Shown: positions 16,594-24,290 of the stretch, in pieces
How positions within the stretch are numbered: position 1 is the first letter of the stretch
Layout: each line of letters starts with the position of its first letter
Origin: Actinoplanes couchii
GTDB lineage: Bacteria; Actinomycetota; Actinomycetes; Mycobacteriales; Micromonosporaceae
Assembly (NCBI RefSeq): GCF_016862075.1
Contig: NZ_BOMG01000108.1
Location: 1-64,000, forward strand
DNA: 64,000 nt
Direction of reading: 5' to 3'
Notes under the pieces: model-generated
Databases searched by the model: none
Seen by the model: only the letters and a program-made list of their open reading frames with translations
Told to the model about the DNA's origin: nothing
Made by a program: the position numbers and the translations under genes

Positions 16594-17304
16594 GTGGACT
16601 GGCTCACACCTGACCGTTATCTGTCCGCCATGGAGTCCGAGGCCGCGCGTTTCGCCGCCGCCGTGAGCGGGCGTGACCCCGGGGAAGCGGTGCCCACCTG
16701 CCCCGATTGGACGGTGCGTGACCTGGTCACCCACGTCGGCACCGGCCATCGCCTGTCCGCCGCGGTGGTGTCGGCCCGGGCGGGCGCTCCCGGCCCGTAC
16801 GAGCTGATCGATGCCCCCGAAGATCCTCGGGAATGGACCGCCTGGCTGGTCTCCGGCGCCGCCGGCCTGATCGGTGCGGTGCGGGAGCAGGGCTTCGCCA
16901 CGCGGGTGTGGACGTGGATCCCCGAGCATCCGACCGTCGGTTTCTGGCTGCGGCGGATGCTGCACGACCTGATCGTCCACCGGTTCGACGCCGATCCCGG
17001 CGGCGATCTGGACGAGGATCTGGCACTCGACGGTGTCGCCGACATCCTGCTGTGTTACGCCCAGCCCCGGTTCGCCGTGCACGGTACCGGTGAGACCCTG
17101 CAGTTCACCACCGGCGCCCACGGCTGGCACGTCACCCTCACGCCCGACGGCGTGTCCTGGCGCCCCGGCACCGGCCCCGCCGACGTGGAAGTGCAGGCTT
17201 CGCCTCGGGACCTTCTGTTGATCCTGAACCGTCGCCGACCACCCGCCGTCGTCCACGGGGACGCGGCGCTGCTGGCGAAATGGCTCGCCGCCACCCGGTT
17301 CTGA
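16594..17304 (+). CDS. Mycothiol-dependent maleylpyruvate isomerase-like protein
   Basis: DinB/MDMPI-type protein of 236 aa. The N-terminal four-helix bundle starts WLTPDRYLSAME and has the usual CPDWTVRDLVTHVGTGHR with the metal-binding His, and a later LIVHRFDAD helix. Members use mycothiol as cofactor or carry out unknown thiol transfers. The start is GTG at 16594, giving the family-typical VDWLTPDRY; TAGCGT ends 7 bases upstream and no ribosome site is present, so the mRNA may be leaderless. A shorter relative is at 48080. Confidence 0.88.
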   Translation: MDWLTPDRYLSAMESEAARFAAAVSGRDPGEAVPTCPDWTVRDLVTHVGTGHRLSAAVVSARAGAPGPYELIDAPEDPREWTAWLVSGAAGLIGAVREQGFATRVWTWIPEHPTVGFWLRRMLHDLIVHRFDADPGGDLDEDLALDGVADILLCYAQPRFAVHGTGETLQFTTGAHGWHVTLTPDGVSWRPGTGPADVEVQASPRDLLLILNRRRPPAVVHGDAALLAKWLAATRF

Positions 17305-17319
17305 GTCTAGGTTCAGCGG

Positions 17320-17973
17320 ATGGCTGCCGTACTGACCGCTGTCTGTTTCGATGCCGAGGATCCCGCGCGCCAGGAGGCGTTCTGGGCGGCGATGCTGGCC
17401 GGGGCCGATCCCGGGTTCGCGGTGCGGTTCCGGCCCGCCCGGGTGCCGAAGACCGGGCCGAACGTCGCGCACTTCGATCTGACCAGCAGTTCCCTGGACG
17501 ATCAGCGCGCCACCGTGGACAGGGCGCTGAGCCTGGGAGCCCGGCACCTGGACATCGGTCAGGGCCCGGACGCCGACCACGTGGTCCTCGCCGACCCGGA
17601 GGGCAACGAGTTCGACGTCATCGCCCCGGGCAACCGTTTCCTCGCCGGCTGCGGGTTCGTGGGAGCGCTGTGCTGTGACGGAACCCGGGAGGTCGGCTAC
17701 TTCTGGAGCCGGGCGCTGGGCTGGCCGCTGGTCTGGGACCAGGACGAGGAGACCGCGATCCAGTCCCCGTCCGGTGGCCCGAAGATCACCTGGGGTGGCC
17801 CGCCGCTGAACCCGAACAACGGCCGTTTCCACTTCGAACTGACCGCCTCCGAGACAGAAATCGCCCACCTGCTGTCCCTGGGAGCCACCGAGCCGGGTGG
17901 TGTTCTCGGCGGCCCAGCAAGGGTTCTCGCCGACCCGGACGGCACCGTGATCAGCATCGCGCGACGTCCGTGA
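17320..17973 (+). CDS. Two-domain VOC/glyoxalase-like protein
   Basis: Tandem glyoxalase-like protein of 217 aa. Domain 1 (about residues 1-110) contains FDAEDPARQEAFWAAMLAG and VLADPEGNEFDVIAPG; domain 2 (about 111-217) has REVGYFWSRALGWPLVWDQD and VLADPDGTVISI. The fold binds metals or small hydrophobic ligands; the reaction is unknown. TAGGTT ends 6 bases before the ATG and there is no ribosome site, which suggests a leaderless start. It follows the isomerase-like gene by 15 bases. Confidence 0.88.
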   Translation: MAAVLTAVCFDAEDPARQEAFWAAMLAGADPGFAVRFRPARVPKTGPNVAHFDLTSSSLDDQRATVDRALSLGARHLDIGQGPDADHVVLADPEGNEFDVIAPGNRFLAGCGFVGALCCDGTREVGYFWSRALGWPLVWDQDEETAIQSPSGGPKITWGGPPLNPNNGRFHFELTASETEIAHLLSLGATEPGGVLGGPARVLADPDGTVISIARRP

Positions 17974-18083
17974 GCAGCATCGTCCGGCGTCCATGACCGG
18001 CCGGGCGTCCCCGCAGCGTGGAGGCGGTGCTGGAGAAGATCGCGGCCCGGCGCCCGCCGAGTTGCCGACGTCGGATCCGTCCG

Positions 18084-18524
18084 TCAGTGATCAGCGCCAC
18101 GACGACGTTCGGCACCGGGGCGCTGATCGTCGTCGTGGCGCTCCGTCTGGAGTTTCGCGGCCCAGCCGGACGCGCTGAGGCCGGTGCCGCCGTCCTCCCG
18201 CAACTCCGGGTCGGCGCCCGCCGCGATCAGCAACGCCGCGACCTCGTCGTGCCCATGGCAGACCGCGGCGCAGAGAGGCAGCCCCTCATCGAAGTCGCCG
18301 CTCTCCCGGTTGGCGTCGGCACCGGCCTCGAGCAGCGTTTGTACGTTGAACGACCGCCCTTGCACACTCGCCCGGTACAGGGGAGTGGTCCCGTCCTGAT
18401 CGGGCAGGTCCGGGTCGGCGCCGCGCCGCAACAGTGCCGCGACGTCCCGCGGCGTTCCCCACCCGGCCGCGGCCACGAGCCGCCGCTGAATCTTCTTCCG
18501 CCTCCGCCGATTCACACCGCCCAC
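18084..18524 (-). CDS. Ankyrin-repeat protein (146 aa)
   Basis: Two to three ankyrin repeats are visible: DVAALLRRGADPDLPDQDGTT, then FNVQTLLEAGADANRE, then DEVAALLIAAGADPELREDG. These repeats bind other proteins. The N-terminus is basic (VNRRRRKKIQRRL). The last 30 residues lose repeat character and overlap a 15-base inverted repeat (18093-18142), so the C-terminus may have been altered or may simply include the terminator. Gap to the next minus-strand gene upstream is short. Confidence 0.8.
   Translation of the reverse strand: MGGVNRRRRKKIQRRLVAAAGWGTPRDVAALLRRGADPDLPDQDGTTPLYRASVQGRSFNVQTLLEAGADANRESGDFDEGLPLCAAVCHGHDEVAALLIAAGADPELREDGGTGLSASGWAAKLQTERHDDDQRPGAERRRGADH
18093..18142. terminator. 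15-bp perfect inverted repeat at ankyrin gene end
   Basis: AGCGCCACGACGACG (18093-18107) pairs with 18128-18142 over a 20-base loop. It lies within the last codons of the ankyrin gene and could act as a transcription terminator, without a T-run. Confidence 0.5.
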
Positions 18525-18597
18525 CGTATAGGGCTAGCCTCCTAGGATGCTCCAGAGGGCGTGCGGGGCTGAACAGGACACGACTCGACACGGCACG

Positions 18598-18963
18598 TCA
18601 GAACACACGGCTTCCGATCAGGAACAGGATGACAACCACCGCGACCACCAACCCGACAAGTCCCGACACCGCGCCGATCGTCCACGGCGAGGAGAACCGC
18701 CGGGCCAACTGGGGGACCATCGCCAGCGCCACGACGAACGAGATGACCAGAACCGGCACGCTCAGGACCAGCAGGAACCACATCTCGTCCCGGGTGGAGA
18801 CACAGAAGTCGAGCGCCCCGTCACACGACGCGGTCTCCCACGGCACCAGGTACGCGTTCACCAGCAACCCGACGACAACCAGCGTGTGCACGCCGGCGGC
18901 CGCACCGATGGCCCGCCGATGGGCCCGGGGGTTCCGCAACAGCGCGACATCGGCATCCACCAT
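18598..18963 (-). CDS. Small membrane protein (121 aa)
   Basis: Three hydrophobic segments: about residues 17-38 (IGAAAGVHTLVVVGLLV), 62-85 (WFLLVLSVPVLVISFVVAL) and 98-120 (GAVSGLVGLVVAVVVILFLIG). Between TM1 and TM2 are two Cys in an extracytoplasmic loop (SCDGALDFC), likely a disulfide. No family recognised. It is divergent from the membrane protein gene at 19057. Confidence 0.65.
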   Translation of the reverse strand: MVDADVALLRNPRAHRRAIGAAAGVHTLVVVGLLVNAYLVPWETASCDGALDFCVSTRDEMWFLLVLSVPVLVISFVVALAMVPQLARRFSSPWTIGAVSGLVGLVVAVVVILFLIGSRVF

Positions 18964-19056
18964 GGAGGCATTTTCCTGCGGCGGCGTACGCGCGGGAAGT
19001 GGCCGTTTCGGGTTTCCGGGTCACAGTGGTGGCGGCCGGTCGGTAGCGTCCGCGGC

Positions 19057-19818
19057 ATGGGGGGATCATTGCGGGTGACCGGGTCGTGGCAGCGGTGGTG
19101 GTGGGCCGGCCTCCGGATCCTGATGATCGGCGGCTGGCTGGTGGCGGTGGCGGTGAACTGGTGGGTCGCGCCACGGCCGGCCACCTACGAGCAGGCGCGC
19201 GCGGACATCGCCGCACGTGACGTGGTCGCCTTCCGGTGGGGTGAGCGCTGGGACAGTGACGCCCGGAGGTGGTTCGGCAACGACACGCTGTACTCGTCGA
19301 ACCGGATCGGCCCGCTGTTCAGCTGGCGTACCGGGGACGGGCGGGTGCACTGGGTCGACGCCGACAGCGCGAACCCGGACATGGCACCGATGAGCGACGA
19401 GGACGTCCAGCTCTACTCCGGTGCGGGGACGACCGCGCTGTCGCGTGAGATCCAGGACGCCGGGCTGGGGGAGCGGCGGGACACCGACATCTTCGTGTTC
19501 GGCAATCTCCTCGGCACCATCGGAGCGGTCGTGTACCTGCTGTTCCTGGCCGTGCTGGTGGCCGGGCCGGCTCCGGCGCTCGGCACCAGGTGGTACTGGT
19601 TCTGGCTGAACTTCCTGACCCCGTACGGCCTGGGCGTCATCTTCTGGACCCTGCGGGAACGCCCGTGGACCGACCGTCCACCGCCTGATCCCGGCACACC
19701 CCGTGACCGCTGGCCTCTGGGCCTGCTGACCGGACTGGTGCTGTCGGTGACGATCCCGCTGGCGTTGCAGCTGCTCACCTGGATCGTCGGCGACCGCTGG
19801 TTCCCCGCCGCCCCCTAG
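19057..19818 (+). CDS. Membrane protein of unknown function (253 aa)
   Basis: The first membrane segment is residues 15-38 (GLRILMIGGWLVAVAVNWW), followed by an extracytoplasmic region of about 100 residues, two segments at about 150-195 (LLGTIGAVVYLLFLAVLVAG, YWFWLNFLTPYGLGVIFW) and a last one near 230. I do not recognise a family. ATG at 19057 chosen: TAGCGT ends 7 bases upstream and there is no ribosome site, so translation may be leaderless. Its stop overlaps the convergent TetR stop by four bases. Confidence 0.7.
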   Translation: MGGSLRVTGSWQRWWWAGLRILMIGGWLVAVAVNWWVAPRPATYEQARADIAARDVVAFRWGERWDSDARRWFGNDTLYSSNRIGPLFSWRTGDGRVHWVDADSANPDMAPMSDEDVQLYSGAGTTALSREIQDAGLGERRDTDIFVFGNLLGTIGAVVYLLFLAVLVAGPAPALGTRWYWFWLNFLTPYGLGVIFWTLRERPWTDRPPPDPGTPRDRWPLGLLTGLVLSVTIPLALQLLTWIVGDRWFPAAP

Positions 19819-20435
19819 ACGGCTGCGGTTTCACCGACTCCACCCCGCAGCAGGCGGATGAGTTGTTCCAGGCGCTGTCGATGGTTCCGGACCACCTCGG
19901 TGGAGGGTTCGCCGGCGATGAGGCGGCGTGCGTTGTCGGTCAGCACGGTGGTGTAGCCGGATATGAAGAACGCGGCGAGCAGTGTGCTGTCGCCGTCGAA
20001 GCCGGGATCCCGTTCGAGTTCGTCGGCCAGTTGGTGCTGCAGGTCGGCGGCGATTTCCCGGGCCCGCGCGATGAGGGGGGCGGAGCCTGCCACGGTGCGG
20101 AAGAACGGGGCGGACTCGGCGGCGGTGCCCGACAGCCCGTGCCGGTCGTCGGTCAGCCGTAGCAGCATGGCCTGCAGGGAGTCCAGCACATCGGTTCCCG
20201 CGGGACGGTCGCGGACCGCCGAGCGCAGCATCTGCACGGCGTCCTCGGCCCGGTCCAGCAGGAGGTCCTCCTTGCGCGGGAAGTGCTTGAACACGGTGAC
20301 GGTGGAGACCCCGGCCTCGCGGGCGACGTCGGCCACGGTGACGGCGCCGAACCCGTGCTCGAGGAACAGCCGGGTGGCGATCTGCGAGATCCGTGCGCGC
20401 GTCTGCGGTCCCCCACGGGCGTCGGTGCGTGGCAT
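19815..20435 (-). CDS. TetR-family repressor
   Basis: 206 aa with an N-terminal HTH (ISQIATRLFLEHGFGAVTVADVAREAGVSTVTVFKHFPRKEDLL, residues about 15-60) and a variable helical ligand-binding domain. It is divergent from an MFS transporter/esterase pair, and a 17-base palindrome between them (20478-20494) is the likely operator, so it probably represses the efflux operon and itself until a drug-like ligand binds. Confidence 0.9.
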   Translation of the reverse strand: MPRTDARGGPQTRARISQIATRLFLEHGFGAVTVADVAREAGVSTVTVFKHFPRKEDLLLDRAEDAVQMLRSAVRDRPAGTDVLDSLQAMLLRLTDDRHGLSGTAAESAPFFRTVAGSAPLIARAREIAADLQHQLADELERDPGFDGDSTLLAAFFISGYTTVLTDNARRLIAGEPSTEVVRNHRQRLEQLIRLLRGGVGETAAV

Positions 20436-20468
20436 GTGGCCCCTCTCTGGCTGTGGTCAGCATAGTAG

Positions 20469-20497
20469 TTGTGTGACTTAACTTAATGAGTTAACGT
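20469..20497 (+). promoter_or_regulatory. Promoter with TetR operator for the MFS operon
   Basis: TTGTGT (20469-20474), a 17-base spacer and TAACGT (20492-20497) form a plausible promoter. The spacer holds the palindrome TTAACTTAATGAGTTAA (20478-20494), two 6-base half-sites separated by 5 bases. Occupancy would block polymerase. Transcription would begin at or next to the ATG at 20505. Confidence 0.65.
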
Positions 20498-20504
20498 AGT
20501 GCCC

Positions 20505-21968
20505 ATGTCCACTGCTGAGGCGAGCCCCACCGCGACGACTCGATCCGAGTCGCTGGGCGACAGATGGATCGCCCTGACCGGGCTGTCCGCGGTGTTCCTG
20601 TTCGAGATGCTCGACAACTCCATCCTCAACGTCGCGCTGCCCACGATCGGCCGTGAGCTGCAGGCGACGACGACCGCGCTGCAGTGGGTGACAGGTGCGT
20701 ACTCGGTCGTCTTCGGCGGGCTGATGCTGCTGTTCGGGGCGATCGCCGACCGGTTCGGGCGGCGCCGGGTCATGCTGGCCGGCCTGGTCCTGCTGGGCGC
20801 CGCGAGCCTGGCGACCGCGTTCGTGTCGACCGCCGGGCAGCTCATCGCGGTAAGGGCAGGCATGGGAATCGCGGCGGCGATGACCACCCCGGGCTCGATG
20901 GCGCTGGCCTTCCGGCTGTTCCGGGCCGACGACATGCGGGTGCGGGCCATCACCGTCATCTCGACCGCGGGGCTGGTGGGCCTGGCGATCGGCCCGACCG
21001 CTGGCGGACTGCTGCTCGCCGTCGCCCCGTGGCAGGCTCTCCTGCTGGCCAACGTGCCGATCGCCGCGCTCGCGTTCGCCGGGATCCGCTTCGGCGTCGC
21101 CGCGGATGAGCCGAGCGGCCTGCACGTCGCCCCGCTCGACCTGCCGGGCGCGGCGCTGGGCACGGCGACGATCATCCTGGCCCTGGTCACACCGACCCTC
21201 TTCGTGGACCAGAGCGCCGGCTCGTGGGCGCCCTGGACCACCGCAGCCGCGGCGATCGCCGCCGCCGCAGCCTTCGTCCGGCGTGAGCGGACCGCCCGTC
21301 ACCCCCTGCTCGACCTGCGTCTGCTGGCAGTGCCACTGGTATCGAGCGGCCTGGCCTACAAGGCCGCCGCCGGCCTGGCCGTCGCCGGCCTCGGCTACCT
21401 GGTGACGTTGCTGCTGCAGTTCGCCTGGGGCTGGTCCCCCGCGATGGCGGCCGCCGGCATGCTGCCGCAGGTCGTCGTGCTGCTCGCCGGCGGCCGCCTG
21501 GTGGCTCCCTTCGTACGGCGCGCCGGCCTGCAACGGGCGGCCTGGCTCAGCGCCGCAGCGGTCGTCACCGGTCTCGCCGTCTTCGCCGCACTGAACAGGT
21601 TCGGCTATCCCGGGGTGCTCCTCGCGCTCGTGCTCGTCGCCGCGGGCATGCGCGTCGTCGGGGTGGTGGCCGGCACCAACGTGCTACGCGGACTGCCCGA
21701 GAACCGCACCTCGATCGGCGCGGCACTCGTCGACACCTCCAGCGAACTCGCCACCGGCGTCGGCATCGCCGCCACCGGCACCATCCTGGCCGCCCTGTTC
21801 ACCGGCACCCTCACCGCCGCGAACTGGAGCCCCGCACAAGCCGGGCAATTCCAGCAGGCGGTGACGATCGCGGCTCTCACCCTCACCGTCATCGCGGCCG
21901 CGCTCGTCACCTACGGCCTCGTCCGCTCGCACACCACCACGCCCGCCAAGGAGACCCACCATGTCTGA
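20505..21968 (+). CDS. MFS drug transporter, EmrB/QacA (DHA2) type
   Basis: Proton-driven multidrug exporter with 14 predicted segments, 487 aa. DHA2 signatures include the N-terminal LFEMLDNSILNVALPTIGREL (D in TM1) and motif A GAIADRFGRRRVM after TM2. The ATG at 20505 is preferred because the promoter -10 ends 7 bases upstream and no ribosome site exists; a GTG at 20499 is in frame. The stop overlaps the esterase start by 8 bases. Controlled by the divergent TetR. Confidence 0.93.
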   Translation: MSTAEASPTATTRSESLGDRWIALTGLSAVFLFEMLDNSILNVALPTIGRELQATTTALQWVTGAYSVVFGGLMLLFGAIADRFGRRRVMLAGLVLLGAASLATAFVSTAGQLIAVRAGMGIAAAMTTPGSMALAFRLFRADDMRVRAITVISTAGLVGLAIGPTAGGLLLAVAPWQALLLANVPIAALAFAGIRFGVAADEPSGLHVAPLDLPGAALGTATIILALVTPTLFVDQSAGSWAPWTTAAAAIAAAAAFVRRERTARHPLLDLRLLAVPLVSSGLAYKAAAGLAVAGLGYLVTLLLQFAWGWSPAMAAAGMLPQVVVLLAGGRLVAPFVRRAGLQRAAWLSAAAVVTGLAVFAALNRFGYPGVLLALVLVAAGMRVVGVVAGTNVLRGLPENRTSIGAALVDTSSELATGVGIAATGTILAALFTGTLTAANWSPAQAGQFQQAVTIAALTLTVIAAALVTYGLVRSHTTTPAKETHHV

Positions 21969-22932
21969 CGTCCTGCCGCACCCGCCGTTCGACCCCGAAC
22001 TCCACGTGTTCCTCAGCGCCATGCAGGAACGCGGCCCCTTCACCCTGACCACCGAGATGCTGCCGCACATGCGGATGCTGGACACCACCGAGCAGGCTAT
22101 CGACGAGCGGCTGCAGGCCCGGGGGCTGCACCGCCGCACCGTCACCGTTCCCGGCTACCAGGGCGCCCCGATCAACCTGGCCGTCATCAGCCGCATCGGG
22201 CACACCGGCCCGGCGACGTGCTTCTACACCATGCACGGCGGCGGCATGATGTTCGGCCACTACCTGGGCAACCTCGACTCCTACGACGAATGGTTGCTCT
22301 CCCACGACGACGTGGTCCTCGTCAGCGTCGACTACCGCCTGGCGCCCGAGCATCCCGATCCCTACCCGGTCGAGGACTGCTACGCCGGTCTGCTGTGGAC
22401 CGCCGCCCACGCCGAGGAACTCGGCATCGACCCCGCGCGCATCGTGCTGACCGGGCAGAGCGCCGGCGGTGGACTCGCCGCGGGCACCGCGCTTCTGGCC
22501 CGCGACCGGCAGGGACCGTCACTGTTCGGCCAGATCCTGATCTCCCCGATGCTCGACGACAGCGACTCGACCCTCTCGACCCGCCAGATCGACGGCGTCG
22601 GCGTCGCCGACCGCGCCATGACCCGCTTCGCCTGGACCGCCTACCTCGGCGACCGGCGCGGCGGTGACGACGTGTCCCGCTACGCCGCGCCGGCCCGGGC
22701 CACCGACCTTACCGGCATGCCACCGACCTACCTCGACTGCGCGAGCGCCGAGGTGTTCCGCGACGAGACGGTGGCCTACGCCACCCGGCTCTGGCAGGCC
22801 GGCATCAATGCCGAACTGCACGTCTGGCCCGGCGGATTCCACGGCTTCACCGGCATGATGCCCCGAGCGGCACTGTCCCGGACCGCCACCGCGGCCCTGA
22901 CGACCTGGACCAGCCGACTGCTCGCGACTTGA
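21961..22932 (+). CDS. Alpha/beta hydrolase, HSL/acetyl-esterase type
   Basis: Hormone-sensitive-lipase-like esterase of 323 aa. The oxyanion motif is MHGGGMMFGHY, the nucleophile elbow GQSAGGG (Ser), the acid is probably in the STEVFRDE-like segment CASAEVFRDE, and the His is in GGFHGF. Substrates are short acyl esters. GGAGA precedes its ATG, which lies inside the end of the MFS gene. Co-expression with an efflux pump under TetR control suggests a detoxification unit (inference). Confidence 0.92.
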   Translation: MSDVLPHPPFDPELHVFLSAMQERGPFTLTTEMLPHMRMLDTTEQAIDERLQARGLHRRTVTVPGYQGAPINLAVISRIGHTGPATCFYTMHGGGMMFGHYLGNLDSYDEWLLSHDDVVLVSVDYRLAPEHPDPYPVEDCYAGLLWTAAHAEELGIDPARIVLTGQSAGGGLAAGTALLARDRQGPSLFGQILISPMLDDSDSTLSTRQIDGVGVADRAMTRFAWTAYLGDRRGGDDVSRYAAPARATDLTGMPPTYLDCASAEVFRDETVAYATRLWQAGINAELHVWPGGFHGFTGMMPRAALSRTATAALTTWTSRLLAT

Positions 22933-22965
22933 CCGTCACCACTCACCGGCAGCGGGTGGGCCACC

Positions 22966-22992
22966 GGAATCCCCGTCCCTCGAGGGCGGGGA
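22966..22992. terminator. GC hairpin resembling an IS605-type right end
   Basis: The stretch begins GGAATCCCCGTCC and ends GGGCGGGGA, the same words that form the right-end hairpin of the IS605/IS1341 element in this window (44762/40855). The stem is about 10 bases with one bulge. It stands between convergent genes, so it could be a terminator, or a solitary relic of another element; the preceding codons could read ATGIPV, like the TnpB C-terminus. Confidence 0.5.
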
Positions 22993-23002
22993 CACGACTC
23001 AC

Positions 23003-23359
23003 CTACCGGGACTCGTGATGGGTGATCTTGTCGGTTATGAGATCCAGCAGGTGTTGGACGTCGGCCAACTGGGAGCGGACACGTTTCTCGTGGTCCTGCA
23101 GGAGCTTCAGCTGGGTCTCGGCGGCGGTGGAGCGGTCTCGGCTCGCCTCAGCGTAGCGGCGGATCTCCGGTAAGGGCATGCCCGCGGTCCTCAGCTTGCC
23201 GCCGATACGGATCCAGTCGATCTGCGTGTCGCTGTAGCGCCGCCGGCCCGCGCTGTCCCTCGGGATCGGTTCGAGGAACAGGCCCTGCTTCTCGTAGAAC
23301 CGCAAGGTGTGTGTGGTGAGACCGGTCATCTCGCTCACCTGGCCTATCGAGAACGACAC
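23003..23359 (-). CDS. MerR-family regulator (118 aa)
   Basis: The N-terminal winged HTH (FSIGQVSEMTGLTTHTLRFYEKQGL, residues 2-27) with the usual second segment RRRYSDTQIDWIRIGGKLRTAGM is followed by a dimerisation coiled coil ending LLDLITDKITHHE. No Cys-containing effector site, so not a metal sensor of the MerR or CueR kind. The start is GTG at 23359. The divergent membrane protein gene has a promoter with a 19-base spacer, the hallmark of MerR-activated promoters. Confidence 0.9.
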   Translation of the reverse strand: MSFSIGQVSEMTGLTTHTLRFYEKQGLFLEPIPRDSAGRRRYSDTQIDWIRIGGKLRTAGMPLPEIRRYAEASRDRSTAAETQLKLLQDHEKRVRSQLADVQHLLDLITDKITHHESR

Positions 23360-23376
23360 GGTTCCACCCCCGGCGT

Positions 23377-23407
23377 TTGACTTGGAGTCGACTCTAACTC
23401 CTACGGT
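23377..23407 (+). promoter_or_regulatory. MerR-type promoter, 19-bp spacer
   Basis: TTGACT (23377-23382) and TACGGT (23402-23407) are separated by 19 bases, two longer than optimal. The spacer is centred on the dyad TTGGAGTCGACTCTAA. MerR proteins untwist such spacers to activate transcription. The -10 ends 6 bases before the ATG at 23414, predicting a leaderless mRNA. Confidence 0.8.
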
Positions 23408-23413
23408 TCGCGC

Positions 23414-24124
23414 ATGTTCACCACGTCGTCCCTGTATCGATCGGCCAACGCGGTACTCGTGATCAGTGTCCTGACCGCCGTGATTCTGGAGATCGTGCTC
23501 CTGGCGCTCAACCAGATCGACGCCCTGTTCCAGCCACCGGCGGTCACGATTCCGTTCGGGACACGGCTGATCCAGATGTTCAGCTTTCTGACCACCCAGA
23601 GCAATCTGCTCGCCGGTGTCGTCGCGGCGGTGGCCGTGATCGCGCCGCACCGGGACGGCCGGATCTGGCGCGTCGTTCGTCTCGACGCCCTGATCGGTAT
23701 CGCGGCCATCGGCATCGGGTTCCAGATCCTGTTCGCGCCGTCACTGGACCTGACCGGCCTGCCGCTGCTGCTGACGGTGCTCTACCACTACGTCGATCCG
23801 CTGCTGGCCGTGCTGATCTGGCTGCTGCCGGACCAGCGGCGCACGTGGCGGTACACCGACGTGCTGCCGGCGATGATCTGGCCCGCGACGTGGATGATCT
23901 TCGTGTTCGGCTACGGGGCGATCACCCACTGGTACCCGTACGGCATCGTCGACGTCGCCGTGGTCGGTGCGGGAGCGGCGTACCGTACCGGCGCACTGAC
24001 GTTGATCCTGTTGTTCCTCTTCGGTCTGATCCTGGTCGCCGTCGACAGGTGGCGGCGTCAGGGCCTTGACCATCAGGTCCCCGAGAACCCCGGTGTCCCG
24101 GAAACCGGCGCGAACGTAGAGTGA
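23414..24124 (+). CDS. Pr6Pr-family membrane protein
   Basis: Six hydrophobic segments across 236 aa, with conserved features of the Pr6Pr/FAR-17a-like family such as FLTTQSNLLAGVVAAVAVI (segment 2), TVLYHYVDPLLAVLIWLL and PAMIWPATWMIFVFGYGAITHWYPYG. Function is unknown; eukaryotic relatives hydrolyse lipid esters. The last 20 or so residues are not family-like: they are the antisense reading of a GNAT remnant (24057-24217), so the natural C-terminus was probably replaced. MerR controls it from the divergent gene. Confidence 0.85.
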   Translation: MFTTSSLYRSANAVLVISVLTAVILEIVLLALNQIDALFQPPAVTIPFGTRLIQMFSFLTTQSNLLAGVVAAVAVIAPHRDGRIWRVVRLDALIGIAAIGIGFQILFAPSLDLTGLPLLLTVLYHYVDPLLAVLIWLLPDQRRTWRYTDVLPAMIWPATWMIFVFGYGAITHWYPYGIVDVAVVGAGAAYRTGALTLILLFLFGLILVAVDRWRRQGLDHQVPENPGVPETGANVE

Positions 24125-24217
24125 CCGGGCGCCCCGGTTCCCCTCCACCACCGCCGGCCGCAACTCGCGCCGGACCGGCCAGTCGTCCGGTCCCGGAGCC
24201 CGTGTCTCGATCGTCGG
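24057..24217 (-). pseudogene. GNAT acetyltransferase remnant with central deletion
   Basis: On the minus strand, a GNAT-like N-terminus (TIETRAPGPDDWPVRRELR) runs in frame straight into a GNAT-like C-terminus (VVEGNRGARSLYVRAGFRD, then DLMVKAL). The whole acetyl-CoA-binding middle is missing. No start codon remains at the expected place, although GGGAGAA is nearby, and the 3' end runs into the Pr6Pr gene. It is a relic, not a working enzyme. Confidence 0.65.
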
Positions 24218-24290
24218 TGCGGGTTCTCCCGAATTCGGTGTTCAGACAATTCGATATCGGCGGACACCGTCGGCGGGGCAGACTGTCGCG

